Shown: piece by piece, positions 32,301-44,893 of the stretch
Numbering within the stretch: position 1 is the stretch's first letter
How the letters are laid out: every line of letters starts with the position of its first letter
Assembly (NCBI RefSeq): GCF_002775205.1
Contig: NC_036458.1
Location: 24,206,368-24,270,367, forward strand
DNA length: 64,000 nucleotides
Direction of reading: 5' to 3'
Source: Xiphophorus maculatus
Lineage: Eukaryota; Chordata; Actinopteri; Cyprinodontiformes; Poeciliidae
The notes under the pieces: model-generated
The model's database searches: none
The model's input: the letters and a program-made list of their open reading frames with translations, nothing else
What the model was told of the DNA's origin: nothing
Translations under genes and position numbers: made by a program

Positions 32301-33340
32301 AGAGCTTGACTACACGGGCGCTGGGAATTTTGCTCTTGTCCAGGGTGGATAGGGTACCCAAAAATTGTTCTCAAGAGTAGCACTACTTCAGGATAAAGTA
32401 TAAGTAACTTAAAAAGCAACTGTTCAAGAATTCACTCAAGTAAGACAACAAAAGAATTTTGAGTAAAGACTACTATCACTACTTTTCTAACTATTATTAC
32501 TAGGTTGCTCAATCAGTTGGGTCAGGGAGAGACAGAGGTAGATGAAAAAGCTTTTTAAAAGCTGACAAAATAGCATAGTAGCGACAGAAAAGAACACATT
32601 TGGATTAACTAGAAAATTATCCAGTGAAAATAAATGATTGTAAGTTTTTTTTGTCCATTCAGCAGTACTTCATCTTCTAAATTAATTTGATCAAATCTAT
32701 GTTCTTGTGTAATGTTTCAATGTCACGTCGGCTACCTTACAGGAATTCACTTTGAGTAAAACCGATAAGCTGTTAAAGTTAGAGGAGACAGACAATAGTG
32801 GATGAGAAAAGAAATTAGAAAAGTTATAAACATGGAAATGGTGGAAATAATCTAACATAAACCAACACACCTCATATTGTTAGTGGTACTATCAGAGCTG
32901 ATAGATAGACATTTGTGAACAAACATGAAAACTGAATGGATAAGTGTCTACACACTGCTTTATTATTATTATAATAATAATTATTATTATTATTACTATT
33001 ATTATTAATGTTTGTCCTGTAACTGGGTTGCTGATTTAAACCACTCTCCGTCTCAGTCATCGTCGTTGTGTCCTTGGGAAAGAAACTTCAGGTGGCACTG
33101 TCATGGCAGCTTCTTCTCTTTCAGACTGCCACAGGGCAGTGTGTGTGGGGGGGTGTGCGAGTGTGTTTGCGTGTGGGGGGGTGGGGGGTGAATGTAGTGT
33201 GAAGCGTTTGGTGTCCTCTGGACTTGATAAAGCATCATACAAATGAAGGCCTTGGTTTCCATTGCTCAACAAAAGAAGGGGATACCGAACATGATGAAAG
33301 TGTGAAAGAACCAAACCAAGATATATCTGTGAATGTGAAT
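32300..33340. other. Intergenic between smarce1 and retsat
   Basis: No gene. There is an imperfect (TTA)n/(ATT)n tract at about 32960-33010 and a G/T-rich simple stretch at 33140-33192. Confidence 0.6.
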
Positions 33341-33348
33341 CTTAAAAG

Positions 33349-33354
33349 TTTATT
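33349..33354 (-). promoter_or_regulatory. retsat: Polyadenylation signal candidate for retsat
   Basis: AATAAA on the minus strand, about 200 bases past the retsat stop at 33551. Confidence 0.6.
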
Positions 33355-33550
33355 GATAAACTCATTTCTGGAGGGAAGAGGATTAAGAGGTTATTCTGAA
33401 GATCACAGCCTCCGAAGTTCTCGTCTGCCTCATCTTTCACCAAGACTTCAGGCACTCTCAACATATCTGTAGTGCATAAAGCGCCCCTAAAACATTAAAA
33501 TCTAAAACATTTGTTTTGTTTTGGGTGCTTCTGTGCTTCTACAGAAGGGT

Positions 33551-36500
33551 CTACTTCTTCTTGGTGTTCCGGTGCTTGAGGTGAGTCTTCAGACCAACAA
33601 GGTCGATGTAGAGGATTTGGTTGAGGACAGCCGAGGCACAGAGCAGTCCACCGTGCAGGGCCCCAGCCAAGCCATTGCAGAACACATCCTGACCTGAACA
33701 CACACCGTGACATGAAGAATCAGACTCTTATAAAGGCACTAGAGAAACAACCTCCATAGTAGCTTTGAGATTATGATGTTACTGGGTAAGATGCAAAGTC
33801 TTAGTTGAGGTAAGTCAACAACTCTGTGCAATCAGGAAGGTTTCCTTAGATGTTCTCCTACAATTGAAACTAGATATTTACATATACCATATGAGAAAAG
33901 TAAACCTTCTCTGTCTAACATTAACATTTCCTGTTTCTGCTCAATTAGCATTACCACATTTTTTTCTTCTTGTCATATGCCACAATTATGAGAATTCTTA
34001 TTATTTTCTTCAAATTCTCAACCTTCCACAAGCTAAGATAATATGCTCTAAAGCTATTTTGGAATGCTTATGAGGAATTTGAGCTGATATTTTAGTAGCT
34101 AATTTATAACAACCAAGTTGATTGGAGGAACACCTGTGGATGTATTTTAGGGCAACACTTCAAACCCACTGCTTTCATGAAGGGGCATTATAGAAAACTC
34201 AAACGGAATCAGCAAAGATATCACAAAGAAAGAATTGTGGCGCTCCAAACATCTGGTTTGGTCCAGTTTCAGATACTTGAAGGTTTCACATTCATCTATT
34301 CAAACAATTAGAAACACAGATATCAATACCAAAATAATAATAATGCCCAACCATCACACATCACACAGGGTTCTGTTTTCTGATGCTTTGGTGTTAAATG
34401 TTTGAATCAAGAACAGAACCAGTACATTTTGTGAAGATGCTAGCTGAAGCTAGTAGGAGACTCTCATTATCCACAATAAAATTACATGCTTTGAAAAGTC
34501 ACTCAGAGGGACAGAAACCATTACTCCAGCCATATAAAAAAAGTTACACAGTTATTATTATAATTAATACACTATGGTCAATCTGCTGTGCGGTTTTGGT
34601 CGTGCTACCTGTGAGGTACAGCCCGCTGACGGGGGTCTGTGGTCGTGTCTTAGCAGATGTTTCTGGACCGAAGCGCTCCAGGTTGTGCTCTGCACCGTAC
34701 ATCTCACCTCTTGGAGCGCCCAGATAGTGAACATTAGTTAGAGGTGTAGCAGCTTCCACCATGACCACCTGAACACAATCATACAACAACAGATAAAACC
34801 AATACCAAACATATTTTTCGGCCATAATTTGTTGAGGATGGTCATTACGACTTCAGTCTCCAGGAACAAATGACACTCCATTCAGATAGAAGTTCAAGCT
34901 GAACATTGCACACCTATGCAAGCAGGTCATTTCACCTATTTAATTCCACTATTGGACATTAGCTTTATATGTATAACTACCAACCACCTCCACAGATAGA
35001 TATCAAAGTCTAATGTTGTACATTCTTCCAACATAGCTGGGATATAATTTGTGATGAAAAGGTGTGAAGCTGATTGCTATTTTAAGAAATTGTTGTGAAA
35101 ACACACTAATGTAAATTCAACTTCAGATGAATGCAAGGCTGATCTGGTTCACTGTGCCATTACTGATTTGACAAAAAATAAAATAAAAAATGTAGAAATA
35201 GATACAGAATACATGAATTGTGACATTTCATCTTGAAAAACTCAGATTTTTAAACCATGTTTTTATCGTTTCTGATAAATAGATGTACACAATTTGCTTT
35301 TTTTAAATAATCAGGTGATCAAATGGATAAAGCTGGTACCGGTAGTTTGTACTGTATAGTTCTGGAAGCTTGCAAGTATTTCATAAATCAGAAGAAAATT
35401 AAAAATATTGATGAATTTACGTTTTTAGGTGTAACTTTGGATCCTAACCAATAAAACGTATCAAAACGTTTATAGTGTTTCAAATTTAGCTTAGCTAATT
35501 TTAGGTTTATGTATGCCGATCTCTTAGTAATGAAGCTTCCCATATTATCTAAATTCTTTGATTTTTTATTCTGGTTTTTATATGGCTAGCTTGTTGTAGG
35601 AATGCAAAACAGTTTTAAAACCTCTTGAATCAATGTCCAAAAGTGCCTTAAAGATTCGATCAAAGAGCTTAATATGATCTTTTAAACTTTAAAAATCTGA
35701 CCTTTTATGTAAACATTTGTTTAGTTTATAAAGTTCTTCGTGACATTCTTGCTCCACCTTCAAGAAAGTTTTTTCTGAGATCAAATAACAGGAATAGAGT
35801 CTAGAGGGCGCCCTCTAGAGGTGATTGCAGCATCCCAAAATGGAGGACTGCATTTAATGAACGTGATGAGCCATTGGAATAATTTGCCAAACGAGATTAC
35901 ATGTTCTACTTATAAATCTTTGCACATTAACTTGCATGTTAGATGAGCAGATTTGGACTCATTGCTGATTAAGGCAAAGAAATTGTTTTATGGACTGTCT
36001 GTTGGTTTGTTGTTTAGTTTGCTTGGTTTTAGTGAGACTTATCTGACATCTATTTAATTATTTACTAAACTTGCATTTCACCACTTCATAATCTGTTAAA
36101 TAATAATCGATTACCATCAACCTGTTCAGGGGCTGCAGGTGGAAATTAGCATTCTTTTTTAATCACAGTTAGCAGAGGAATTACCTCACAAATAATTTTT
36201 GTCTCTTTTCTTACTGATAAAGGGCAAATTTATGCAAAATCCAACAATGACTCACTTTATCTCGAAGTTGAGGGAAGATGGTGAGAGCCCATTCCAGCAA
36301 CTCTTGGGCCATACTGTTTTTCAGGTCCAGATATTCTGGACCCCTCTTGCCAACTTTGGTCTCTTTCCAATCCTCAAACCACTCATAGCGGGCCATGGTG
36401 AGTAATGTCATACAGGACTTACCTGTACAAACACAGGAGAATACAGAAGAGCAATACGTGGAAAAGGAGGTTTGTGAAATTTGTGGGTCAGATCAAGCAA

Positions 36501-37571
36501 AAACACTGCAGTGAAAGACGTCTCATTCAGGAAGTCACAGTGGTCCTGGCGGGTGAATGTGTTACCTGGGTGTCTGATGGTGGCTGTTGGATCTTTAGCC
36601 GATGGGAAGGTGATGAACATCATGGGTATGTTTCCTAACACCTGCTCTCTGTTCAGAGAAGAGTACGCCTCCATACTGCAACCGCGGCAACATGCCCCCA
36701 AACACAATGACATGAGCAATACATTATTGTTATGCTTCTTTCTTTAAATGTTTATACCCCTTAAACCTTTCCAGATTTTTTCACTTCACACTCATAAAAC
36801 TTCAGATTTTACTAAGATTTTATAAGACAGACAAACATGAACGGTGCAGAAGTGAAAGGAAAATGATATATGGTGTTCAGAGGCTTTTTTGGAAATAAAA
36901 TCCAAATTGAGTCAAGACGTTGTAGAGCTGTCCTTCATGTCGTTTACAGCTGTGAGTCTTTGCTTTATGTCTGCAGGTTGAGAGACAAAATATTGATCAT
37001 TCTTCTTTCCTAAGCAGCTCCAATTCAGTCAGACTGTATCTAGTGTGTTTGTTCCCATCAGTTTTTAAATCTTGCATCAGATTTGGAGTTGGATTTAGGT
37101 CTGGATTTGACTAGGCCATTCTAACACATAATACTTTGAGCTCTGGCTCAATGTGCACAATATTTCAGGACTGCCCTTATTTTTCTCCTTCAGTCTTCCC
37201 ATCACCTCTGACCAGATTCCCTGCCCCTGCTGGAGAAAAGCATGATGCTGCCAGAGGCTCTGAGTTCAGGATGATGTTCGATGCTGCTTTTACTCCAAAC
37301 ATAACATTTTGTATGTAGATGAGGAAGCAAAGCTTTTTCTTAAACTGATTAAACCAATGTACAGTGTTTAGTCAGAAAGAATAAAACATGCAGGAGCAAA
37401 CATACAGTGAGTCCAAGTCGTTGCCTTTATACATCCAGAAGTTCTTAGAAACAATGTTCAGCTCTTCCTTGGTTCCATCCAGACCAACAAAGACCAAGAA
37501 GGAACCCATACCATGACGAAGCATGCCTAGCAGTGACTGGATTTCTACACATACACGCACACGCCCACACA

Positions 37572-37658
<87 letters not shown>

Positions 37659-40600
37659 ACACACAATACCAACAAAGACAGGAGACACCAAATGAAGAAA
37701 ATAATATCAGAAACATGTACAGTTAACTGAGTAGAAACATTTTACCTGGTTTTTCCTGAATATGCTGGGGTAGAAATTTCTGGAAGGTGTTGAAGATTCC
37801 AGCGTCAGAAATGACAACAGGGGCGAGAACCTCAATCTCTTGTTGTCCTTTGAGAACCGTCACACCTTGAAAACGTGCAAAATACTTTATGGTGGTACTT
37901 TAGAGAAAATTTGCAATGTGGCTCACCTAGAACATGTTGCAGATGTTATCCTGGAGTTACAAATAAGGAAAGATAGCCAAATCAAGCAGCTGATAACACT
38001 ACGTTTGAGTGATGGAAGCATAGTTTTTGTTTGCTTTCATATGTTGAAGGGAAGATTGGATCCAAAACAAACACAAGAAGCCATTAAACAATCATTCAGG
38101 CATTCACACTCTTCTACTTCGTTGATTTTTTGGGCAGCAGTTGTTTGCACTGTGGCCATGTTAAATTTGGTTAGGTTAGGTGGTACTTTATTGATCCAGA
38201 GGAAATTATGAGGTAGCCTGTTGCTCACTAATTCCTGCCAAAAGAAATAAAACTCATAAATCTTGAGATTAAGCCTAGAAATGTTCTAGCAAAAAGTTTA
38301 AATTTCTAATGCATTTTCCTCCTAAACAAACCGAGTCAATCCAAGTGTGGTCTCTAACATTTTTGCTTTAACTCGTAAGTAGATGACATTGACGTGTTAT
38401 TCTTAAAGTTTACCAAAACTTGACCAAAGGTCTTCCTCTGCTCACCACAGGCCGTCCCCTGACTGTTGATGAGGATGCGTTGAACAGGCGCCCTGACCAA
38501 CACTTCACCGCCTGCCTGCTGAATGACTGGAACAATGTGAAAGGCAATTTCACTGGCCCCCCCGTACGGGTAGTACGCTCCACGTTTGTAGTGGTGGAGA
38601 AGAAGCGCATTGATTAGGAAGCTGGACTCTTTAGGAGGGACACCTACAGACGACAGGACACAAGAACCGTGAACAATGCGTGCAGCACACAGCTGATGAG
38701 CTGAGGCCTGGAAGTGATGAGCACCGTAGAAAAAGTAGGCAGAGAGCGCCTGCAGGTCCTTGTTCTGAGTGAGTCGGGACATCATCTCTGAATGGCTGGT
38801 TGTTGCTAGGCGAAACACAGGAGATAGTCTATCCAACAGTCCAGTCCAAATCAGAAGGTTAACCACCGGGTAGGGCAGGATCTTCAAAATGGCAATAAGT
38901 GGAGTTCTCCGAGAGGCGTACTGCAGAAGGACAGAGTCCAGATTATTTCTCAGAGTAATGCACATGCTATCCTATCAAACAGCTGTTCATTCAGAGATGA
39001 AGCTGAACTATTTTTCATGGAGCTGCTTGTGCGACCACCACCTCCACTGCTTTCAGTATAAAAACTGCTGTAGAACAGCAGCAAACGCAGCAGTGGGAAT
39101 CAGCATGATATAAACATGATATAGATGTTTCTTATTTGGGCATGTAGCAACATAAATCACACAGGTGAGTCTACTGAGAGGTTGAGACCAAGTGCCTGGA
39201 CCGAGTGTCCACTGATTAAAAGTTCATTAATGCAGCGGAAACCAGAAGTTTACATACAACTTTTCTCTCACTGTCTGCAGGCAAATCAGACCAAACTCTT
39301 CTTGTTTTAACTGAGTTATTTTTCCAAAAATATTTCTAATCGATAAATGCAAAAATAATGAGAGAAAGAATATGTCAGTGATTTATTTTCTTTATTTATC
39401 CCCTTCAAAATCAGTTCATACTGAATAATTACTTTTTAACAATGAGGAAAAGCCTAGATGATGATGTCACAGCGTTGGTAACTTCTTGTAGGTTAATTGA
39501 CACATTTGAGTCAATTAGAGACTCACCTGTGGATGTATTTTAAGGCCACACCTGGAGCACTCTGCTGGACATGTTTTTGGTCTGAAATGTAAAAAGCCAG
39601 ATTGCAATCTGTAAATGTCTACAGGGTAAAAACCTTCCTATCTGGAGACATGTCCTATGGTCCAATGGGATTAAAGTATCCACCAGAGTTTACTTTATGT
39701 AGCGATGGCCATAATGATCATTGTTACATATGGAGGGAAAAGAGGGATTCTTATATGCCTCTGTGATGGTTTTACTCTGTCCACTTGCAGCACCTCATAA
39801 CTAACTCCCATGCCCGGTTCATTATGGATGTCACACATACACACACATGCCCACGCCCATACACACACCTTCATCAGTTTCATAAACTCATCAATGGCTT
39901 CCTCTTCTTCTGGGAACTGCTTCTTCAAGGAATCTGCCATCTCAGTTTTCCCTGCGTGAATATGATACTCCCTGAAGGAAGACAGGATGGTCAGGTTTAG
40001 TTCTGATGGTGGGACAGCTTCCTGGCTGGAAACATAACATGTGATGAAACTATTGCTGGAATGAAACATGCATAATTATTCAGTAATGACCTGCAGATGG
40101 TTTCAAAGAGTGTGCACCCTTCATAAAGATGAACTTTTTTCTATATTAAGAAAAGTGCCATGGATATTACTTATAGGACAAAATATCACGTAGATGATGA
40201 CATGGAATACCTGCAGTGGCCGGGCGGTCCAAGAAGCACAGTGTCATAATGTTGTTCCAGTTTGACAAACTGCAGCTGTCCCTCAGTGATCTGATCCAAA
40301 GCGACCCTCAGCAGACTGTTCTCATGAAGTTGGCCCAGATAATGGATCCCTGACGGAAGCAGGACAAGAAGGAACTGAGGTATTTTTAACATTTTAAACA
40401 GATCATTTATAAATATTTTTAAACTGATATTTTTCAGTTATTTTTGTGTATGAACTAATTCTTTTTGTGGAGTTCATATTTTGGTTGTTCTTATTTATTG
40501 ATTTTTGTATTTTAGCTATAAAACCATGCTTACTTTGACTCAATGATTTGATCTCTTTGTGATAAAAACAAAGAACATCTGAATCATTCTGATATTTCAA

Positions 40601-42192
40601 CATTTGTAGTACAGGAAGGTTTTTGTTGCCGGTGTGTTGTGCTGAGGAAACCTACCCACATCGAACTCAAAGCCCTTGTTTTGGAAGGTGTGTGTGCAGC
40701 CCCCAGCAAGGTCATGCTGCTCCAGGACTACAACTTTCTTCCCAGCTTTGGATAAAATCGCTGCAGCTGCCAAGCCTCCAATGCCGCTGCCAATCACCAC
40801 CGCATCCAGAGCCGGTGGAACCCGGTCGGCACGGAACCCTGAGGGAAATGCATCATCATGTCAGGCTGTGAGCTTGATGCTGCGTTCCATTTGTAGTCGG
40901 AACTGGGAACTCCCTCTGAAGTTGGACTTTCCACTTGGAAAGTGAAAGAATTTTTCAATCGCCTGACTTTGAGATCCAATATGGCCGCTCCTTGCATAAA
41001 GCGATGGTGGAAGCATTTATTTTACATGACACAATTTAAAGATTTAGTCTAAAATCAATGATACATACCTGCAGCTCTAAACTGAATAAATTAAAGGTGG
41101 TGTTTTGCATATGGGAAGTACAGCTTTAAAGGATATTCATAGGAGGTACTATGAACAATAGCTAATTGAAATCCCTGCTTTACCCAAGTAGGATGTTATT
41201 TTGGGTGTGACGTCAATCCCATCTCTGGAATGACGTTATTAATTTAACATGCTGCTTTCCTTTTGAAAAAGGAAAGCAGCATGTTAAATTAATGATGGCC
41301 TTGACAAAAACTTCACTTCAAACTGTTAGCCCTCAGCGGCCTTAGCGTGACGCTCAGGAGGAGCGCAGCGAGGTCATCACCACCAATTATTAATTTCTAA
41401 AACCACACACACAAAAAAAAACTTATAAATGCTGGTTCCACTTCGTAAAATTTATATTTTACGTAATATAAATTTTTATATTTCTGTTTCTGTTTGTTAC
41501 TTGAATGAACAAACAGAAAAGCAGCTTGATAAAAAAAAGATGCAAAAATTAAACAACTTTCTTAAATGAATAATACAGCCTGCACTTTTCAGAGGCTGCT
41601 TGCAGACATGTTCAAGAACTTGACAAGAAAGTCCTATAATTTACAAAGGACTTTTCGAAATCCTCTTGAAACTTATCATGTATCTTTATCATGTTTTTTA
41701 GAAAATATCTGGTAAATTCTAAAGAAGTAAGTTGTGGAACGTACAGGATGGATTAGGCTGCTCCAGATGTTTTTATGATGTAAAGCTCTGAACTGCCTTG
41801 TTTCTGAAATGTGCTATACAAATGAACTTGATTGATACCAGTCATTATAAACACTCTCATGTTACTAGCTACCTGCAGAGATATATAAAAAATACTGTCA
41901 ATTTTTTCCCCAAAATGTATTACTGTACCAACTACTGTAATACAACTTGTCAAGAAAAAAGCAGTAAAATAAGAGCAACTTACAGTCATTGCTTCATTAC
42001 TGCCTTCTCTTTGTATACATTTCCTCTCTTACCTTTCTTCAGTCTGGCATCCCTCTCGTTGCTGTTGGTGACCAGGGGTCCTGGTGGTCTCAGACACCTC
42101 TCACTGAACACCTTATAGTGCTTCCCAATGATCAGGAACAAGATGAGTGCCACCAACAGACAACTCAGGACAGCAAACACCCACAGCCACAT
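33551..42192 (-). CDS. retsat: All-trans-retinol 13,14-reductase (retinol saturase)
   Basis: FAD-dependent ER enzyme that saturates the 13-14 double bond of retinol. Twelve exons: 42033-42192, 40656-40838, 40211-40349, 39869-39971, 38725-38920, 38446-38643, 37746-37865, 37406-37544, 36566-36675, 36256-36422, 34609-34768 and 33551-33693. Total 1818 bases, 605 aa (human about 610), all phases correct. Residues 1-22 are a hydrophobic signal/anchor. The dinucleotide-binding motif [20 protein letters not shown] starts near residue 67, with [12 protein letters not shown] after it. Other family blocks are [11 protein letters not shown], the [15 protein letters not shown] loop, [31 protein letters not shown] and the C-terminal [20 protein letters not shown]. 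It ends HRNTKKK, a possible dilysine ER signal. The introns carry Tc1-like and LINE remnants and an (AC)n tract. The reading frame is intact. Confidence 0.97.
33820..34330 (+). mobile_element. Degenerate Tc1-like fragment
   Basis: The blocks CACCTGTGGATGTATTTTAG and GAATTGTGGCGCTCC also occur at about 39525-39545 and in other teleost Tc1 copies. No frame survives. It lies in the last retsat intron. Confidence 0.55.
35640..36010 (+). mobile_element. LINE 3' remnant
   Basis: Broken frames resemble the C-terminal end of a non-LTR reverse transcriptase (a [11 protein letters not shown]-like block followed by a WNN-like block), in retsat intron 10. It also contains the 20-bp palindrome at 35800-35819. 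The family is uncertain. Confidence 0.4.
36770..37290 (-). mobile_element. Tc1-like remnant, reversed
   Basis: GGATTTGACTAGGCCATTCT and ACCAGATTCCCTGCCCCTGC, followed by CATGATGCTGCC, are reverse-strand blocks of the teleost Tc1-like family whose forward part is at 59040-59400. It lies in the retsat intron between exons 8 and 9. No frame survives. Confidence 0.6.
37570..37665 (+). repeat. (AC)n microsatellite
   Basis: About 95 bases of AC beginning some 25 bases upstream of retsat exon 8, close to its acceptor. On the transcribed strand it is a (GT)n run next to the splice acceptor. Confidence 0.97.
39220..39680 (+). mobile_element. Degenerate Tc1-like 5' half
   Basis: AAACCAGAAGTTTACATACA opens the stretch, and CACCTGTGGATGTATTTTAA and GTAAAAAGCCAGATTGCAA follow in the order of teleost Tc1 elements. 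No frame. It lies in retsat intron 4. Confidence 0.65.
41238..41293. repeat. Perfect 27-bp-arm hairpin with a 2-nt loop
   Basis: ATTAATTTAACATGCTGCTT with CCTTTT after it (41238-41264) is exactly complementary to 41267-41293, leaving only GA between. It lies in retsat intron 1. Two more hairpins with 12-bp arms follow at 41447-41476 and 41487-41519. Confidence 0.97.
41755..41835 (+). mobile_element. L2-type LINE tail
   Basis: Only the 3' tail remains: GATGTAAAGCTCTGAACTGC then GAAATGTGCTATACAAATG. It lies in retsat intron 1. Confidence 0.6.
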
Positions 42193-44543
42193 GGCAGAGG
42201 AGAACTTTACTCAACGCGACAAAGATCAAAAGAAGGAATGCAGAGGAGATGAGACAAAGGTCAAAGCATAAAGTGCAGACGGGGAAGGAGAATCTGAGAG
42301 TTGGGTAAGAGGAAGAGCAGAACTGTCACGAAGGCGAAAAACTGCAAGTAGTCTCAGTTTGGAAGCAGTGAAAGGAAGAGGATTAATGGTTATTCACATC
42401 AAGAAGTCAGTAAAATGTGGTAAAACATGTGACAATCAGGACTTTAAGAACGGCAGAGAAGATTCTTTACGGCAAGACATGAGACCAGCAGGAAAGAGAG
42501 AGCAGCTTGTTCATCAGACCTGCAGTGTGGAGTCTTCACAAAAACCCACATGAACTGCCCCTCATTACTGAACCACCTAGAGATGAAGGTTAGTGTTCTT
42601 CCTTCCACAAATATAAGTCTGCGAAGCCCAGTCTTCCATAGTTCTTTGATAAAATACATCACAAATCACAGTATGTTATCTTATCTTATTGGTTTGTTTA
42701 AAAAAGACAGCAGTCATTGGGCCAAAACTGAGGTAGCCAGAGGAAATACATGAGGAAATTATGCAAACCCACACAGAGATGGATCGAGTCCAGGACATTT
42801 TATCCTCCCTCTGAAATGCTGATAAAACTGTTCCATCAAAATATAAAGTATACATATAAAAGTTCTGCATGATTTCCAGATTTAGGTTTCTCAGGAGCAT
42901 GTTCTAAGATGAAAGAAAATCACACATTTAAATCAAACCAATAATTTATTCTGAAAAGATTAAAGCATACTTAATGGAAAGCTTCCATTATTACATAAAC
43001 AAAAAAATAAATCAGGCTTAATCCAGCATTCCATTTACAGTAAGACAAAATATGTTTTTCAGTCATCATACTTGTAACAGTTTGTAGTTTTTGAACTATA
43101 CAAAGTTATAAAAATGGACTGAGATATCGGTTGTCAACAGGAAATGGAGGATTTTCCAGTTTGACCAGCCAGTCGGAAACTCAAAAATAGAATTTCTTAT
43201 TTGCGAACACTGCTAACGAGAGAACAATCCAAGTTAGCAATTTCCAGTGTCAGTAAGATGTTTGAATTAATGTCTGTCTGTGAGAGAAAGAGTGAGAGCA
43301 AGACTTCAATATGATTCAATAATTTCATATGAACCGAACCAGGAGCAGCAGAAAGGAGACAGCTGGAAAATTCAAATGGGCATCTTTCCCATTTGAATGA
43401 GCCTCAGATCCATATTTATAATTAAATAGTTAAATATGATTGGTTTAAAACAGAGGTGTCTCCAGACTCTGGCCTAGCAGATAACAGGAGGGAGAATGGA
43501 GGACAGCAAAGTAGCTCTGCTTTATCCTTTAGAGCGTTCAACCTTGTTTATGGAAAATTATGATTCTGAAAACATTGACAGCCTTTTGGAAATCACAGAC
43601 TTTCAGTTTTCTACACACAGGAAAATAACAATAGCTGCACTCCCCACCCAGGGGCTCCTAAAAGACGGAAAAGAATCCATAACTATTTGATCTTTCTTTT
43701 AGAACAATACGACATTTATTGGGATTGCTCTCACCCAGTGTTGCCTCTGATCCCAAGGTAAATATATTGACCAAAAAATGTTTTGAATATTGTTTGTAGT
43801 ATCTTCTGATACTATAGTTCTTAACCAGAGTCCACTAAATTTTTATGAGCAAATCAAAGCTTTACTAGACAGCAAATTGACAATACAGTGCTGCTCAACA
43901 CATCTCTAATACAAAACAATGTCTGCTTTATCCAAATTGTCAAAAAATAATTAACAGCGTGTCATCATTTTTGAGCAAGTTTTACATAATATTATGGAAT
44001 GTTTCAGTTGTTCATATCAAATACAGATATGTTTTTTTACCATCTTCACTGTATACACTATGTAGTAGATATACTGGAAGAGATATGTACTGTAAACCTA
44101 TATTTGAAGACACTTCTTGCTTTAATTATTAATACAGAGAATTATCAGTTTTATAGATCAGAATAAAAAACAACTGCTTCTGTCCTAAGATGTAGCAATA
44201 TTCATAAAGATGAAGGAAAAAATGCCTGTATTACATTTATTTTATTTTCAAAAATTGAGTGAGGTTTTGGAATGTCCTCAGGAGAGCAATAAAGATATTC
44301 TCAAACTTTCCAGGTGATCGGAACCTAAAAGCTCCCAGACAAACGTCTGTTCTTCAGGAACATTTAGGATCTAAAGCATAGATAGTAACTAAAAATCTCT
44401 TCCCAAAAGGAACTAAAACCACCACTGCCAGGTAACAATCAGTAGTTATTAAGTATTTAACAAGCACCAGTTTTTTTTGTTTATGACTCGACATTGTGCG
44501 TTAAAATCATCCAGTAGCTGCCAGTCAGAACCATGATCAGAAG
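42193..44543. other. Intergenic, retsat upstream side
   Basis: This holds the presumed retsat promoter (42193-42400, purine-rich, no TATA seen) and then about 2 kb in which I see no gene or recognisable element. Confidence 0.4.
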
Positions 44544-44893
44544 CTGCGTTTCCATTGACCATATAATTGCGAAAATAGAAATTACAAAAATAAATTTGCT
44601 TACTGGAAACTCGCGGTTTTTGATAAAAATGCTTTTGTTCTGGGATGAGGTGATTTTCCGTGGTATCGAAGTGTGATCAAACAACTGGATGTTGCTGCTG
44701 GAGGAAAAGACGAAAAAGATGTCAGGAAGTCCTTGGCTCGTTCATTAATGACTTTTTGCGTGAGCAAACTTATTCACGCGTGAATTTAATTGTGTTTCTT
44801 ATTTAATGGAAACATCGCAATTGCAAAATTGTGTTTTTTTGGCATTGGCAAAATATCAACAATGTTTTGCTGAAATTTGTAATGGAAACGCAG
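44544..44893. mobile_element. MITE, CTGCGTTTCC family, copy 2
   Basis: The ends are CTGCGTTTCCATTGACC and, in reverse, CTGCGTTTCCATTACAAATT, so the terminal repeat is at least 13 bp perfect. The inner sequence shares ordered blocks with 30201-30575. No target duplication is visible. Confidence 0.8.

Noticed and set aside
41238-41293. Reading the hairpins as terminators or CRISPR repeats
   Set aside because: This is vertebrate DNA; the arms all differ in sequence and have no regular spacing.
42550-44700. Small frames between retsat and mpp2 (for example 43496-43690)
   Set aside because: No domain, splice context or repeat support; lengths are those expected by chance.
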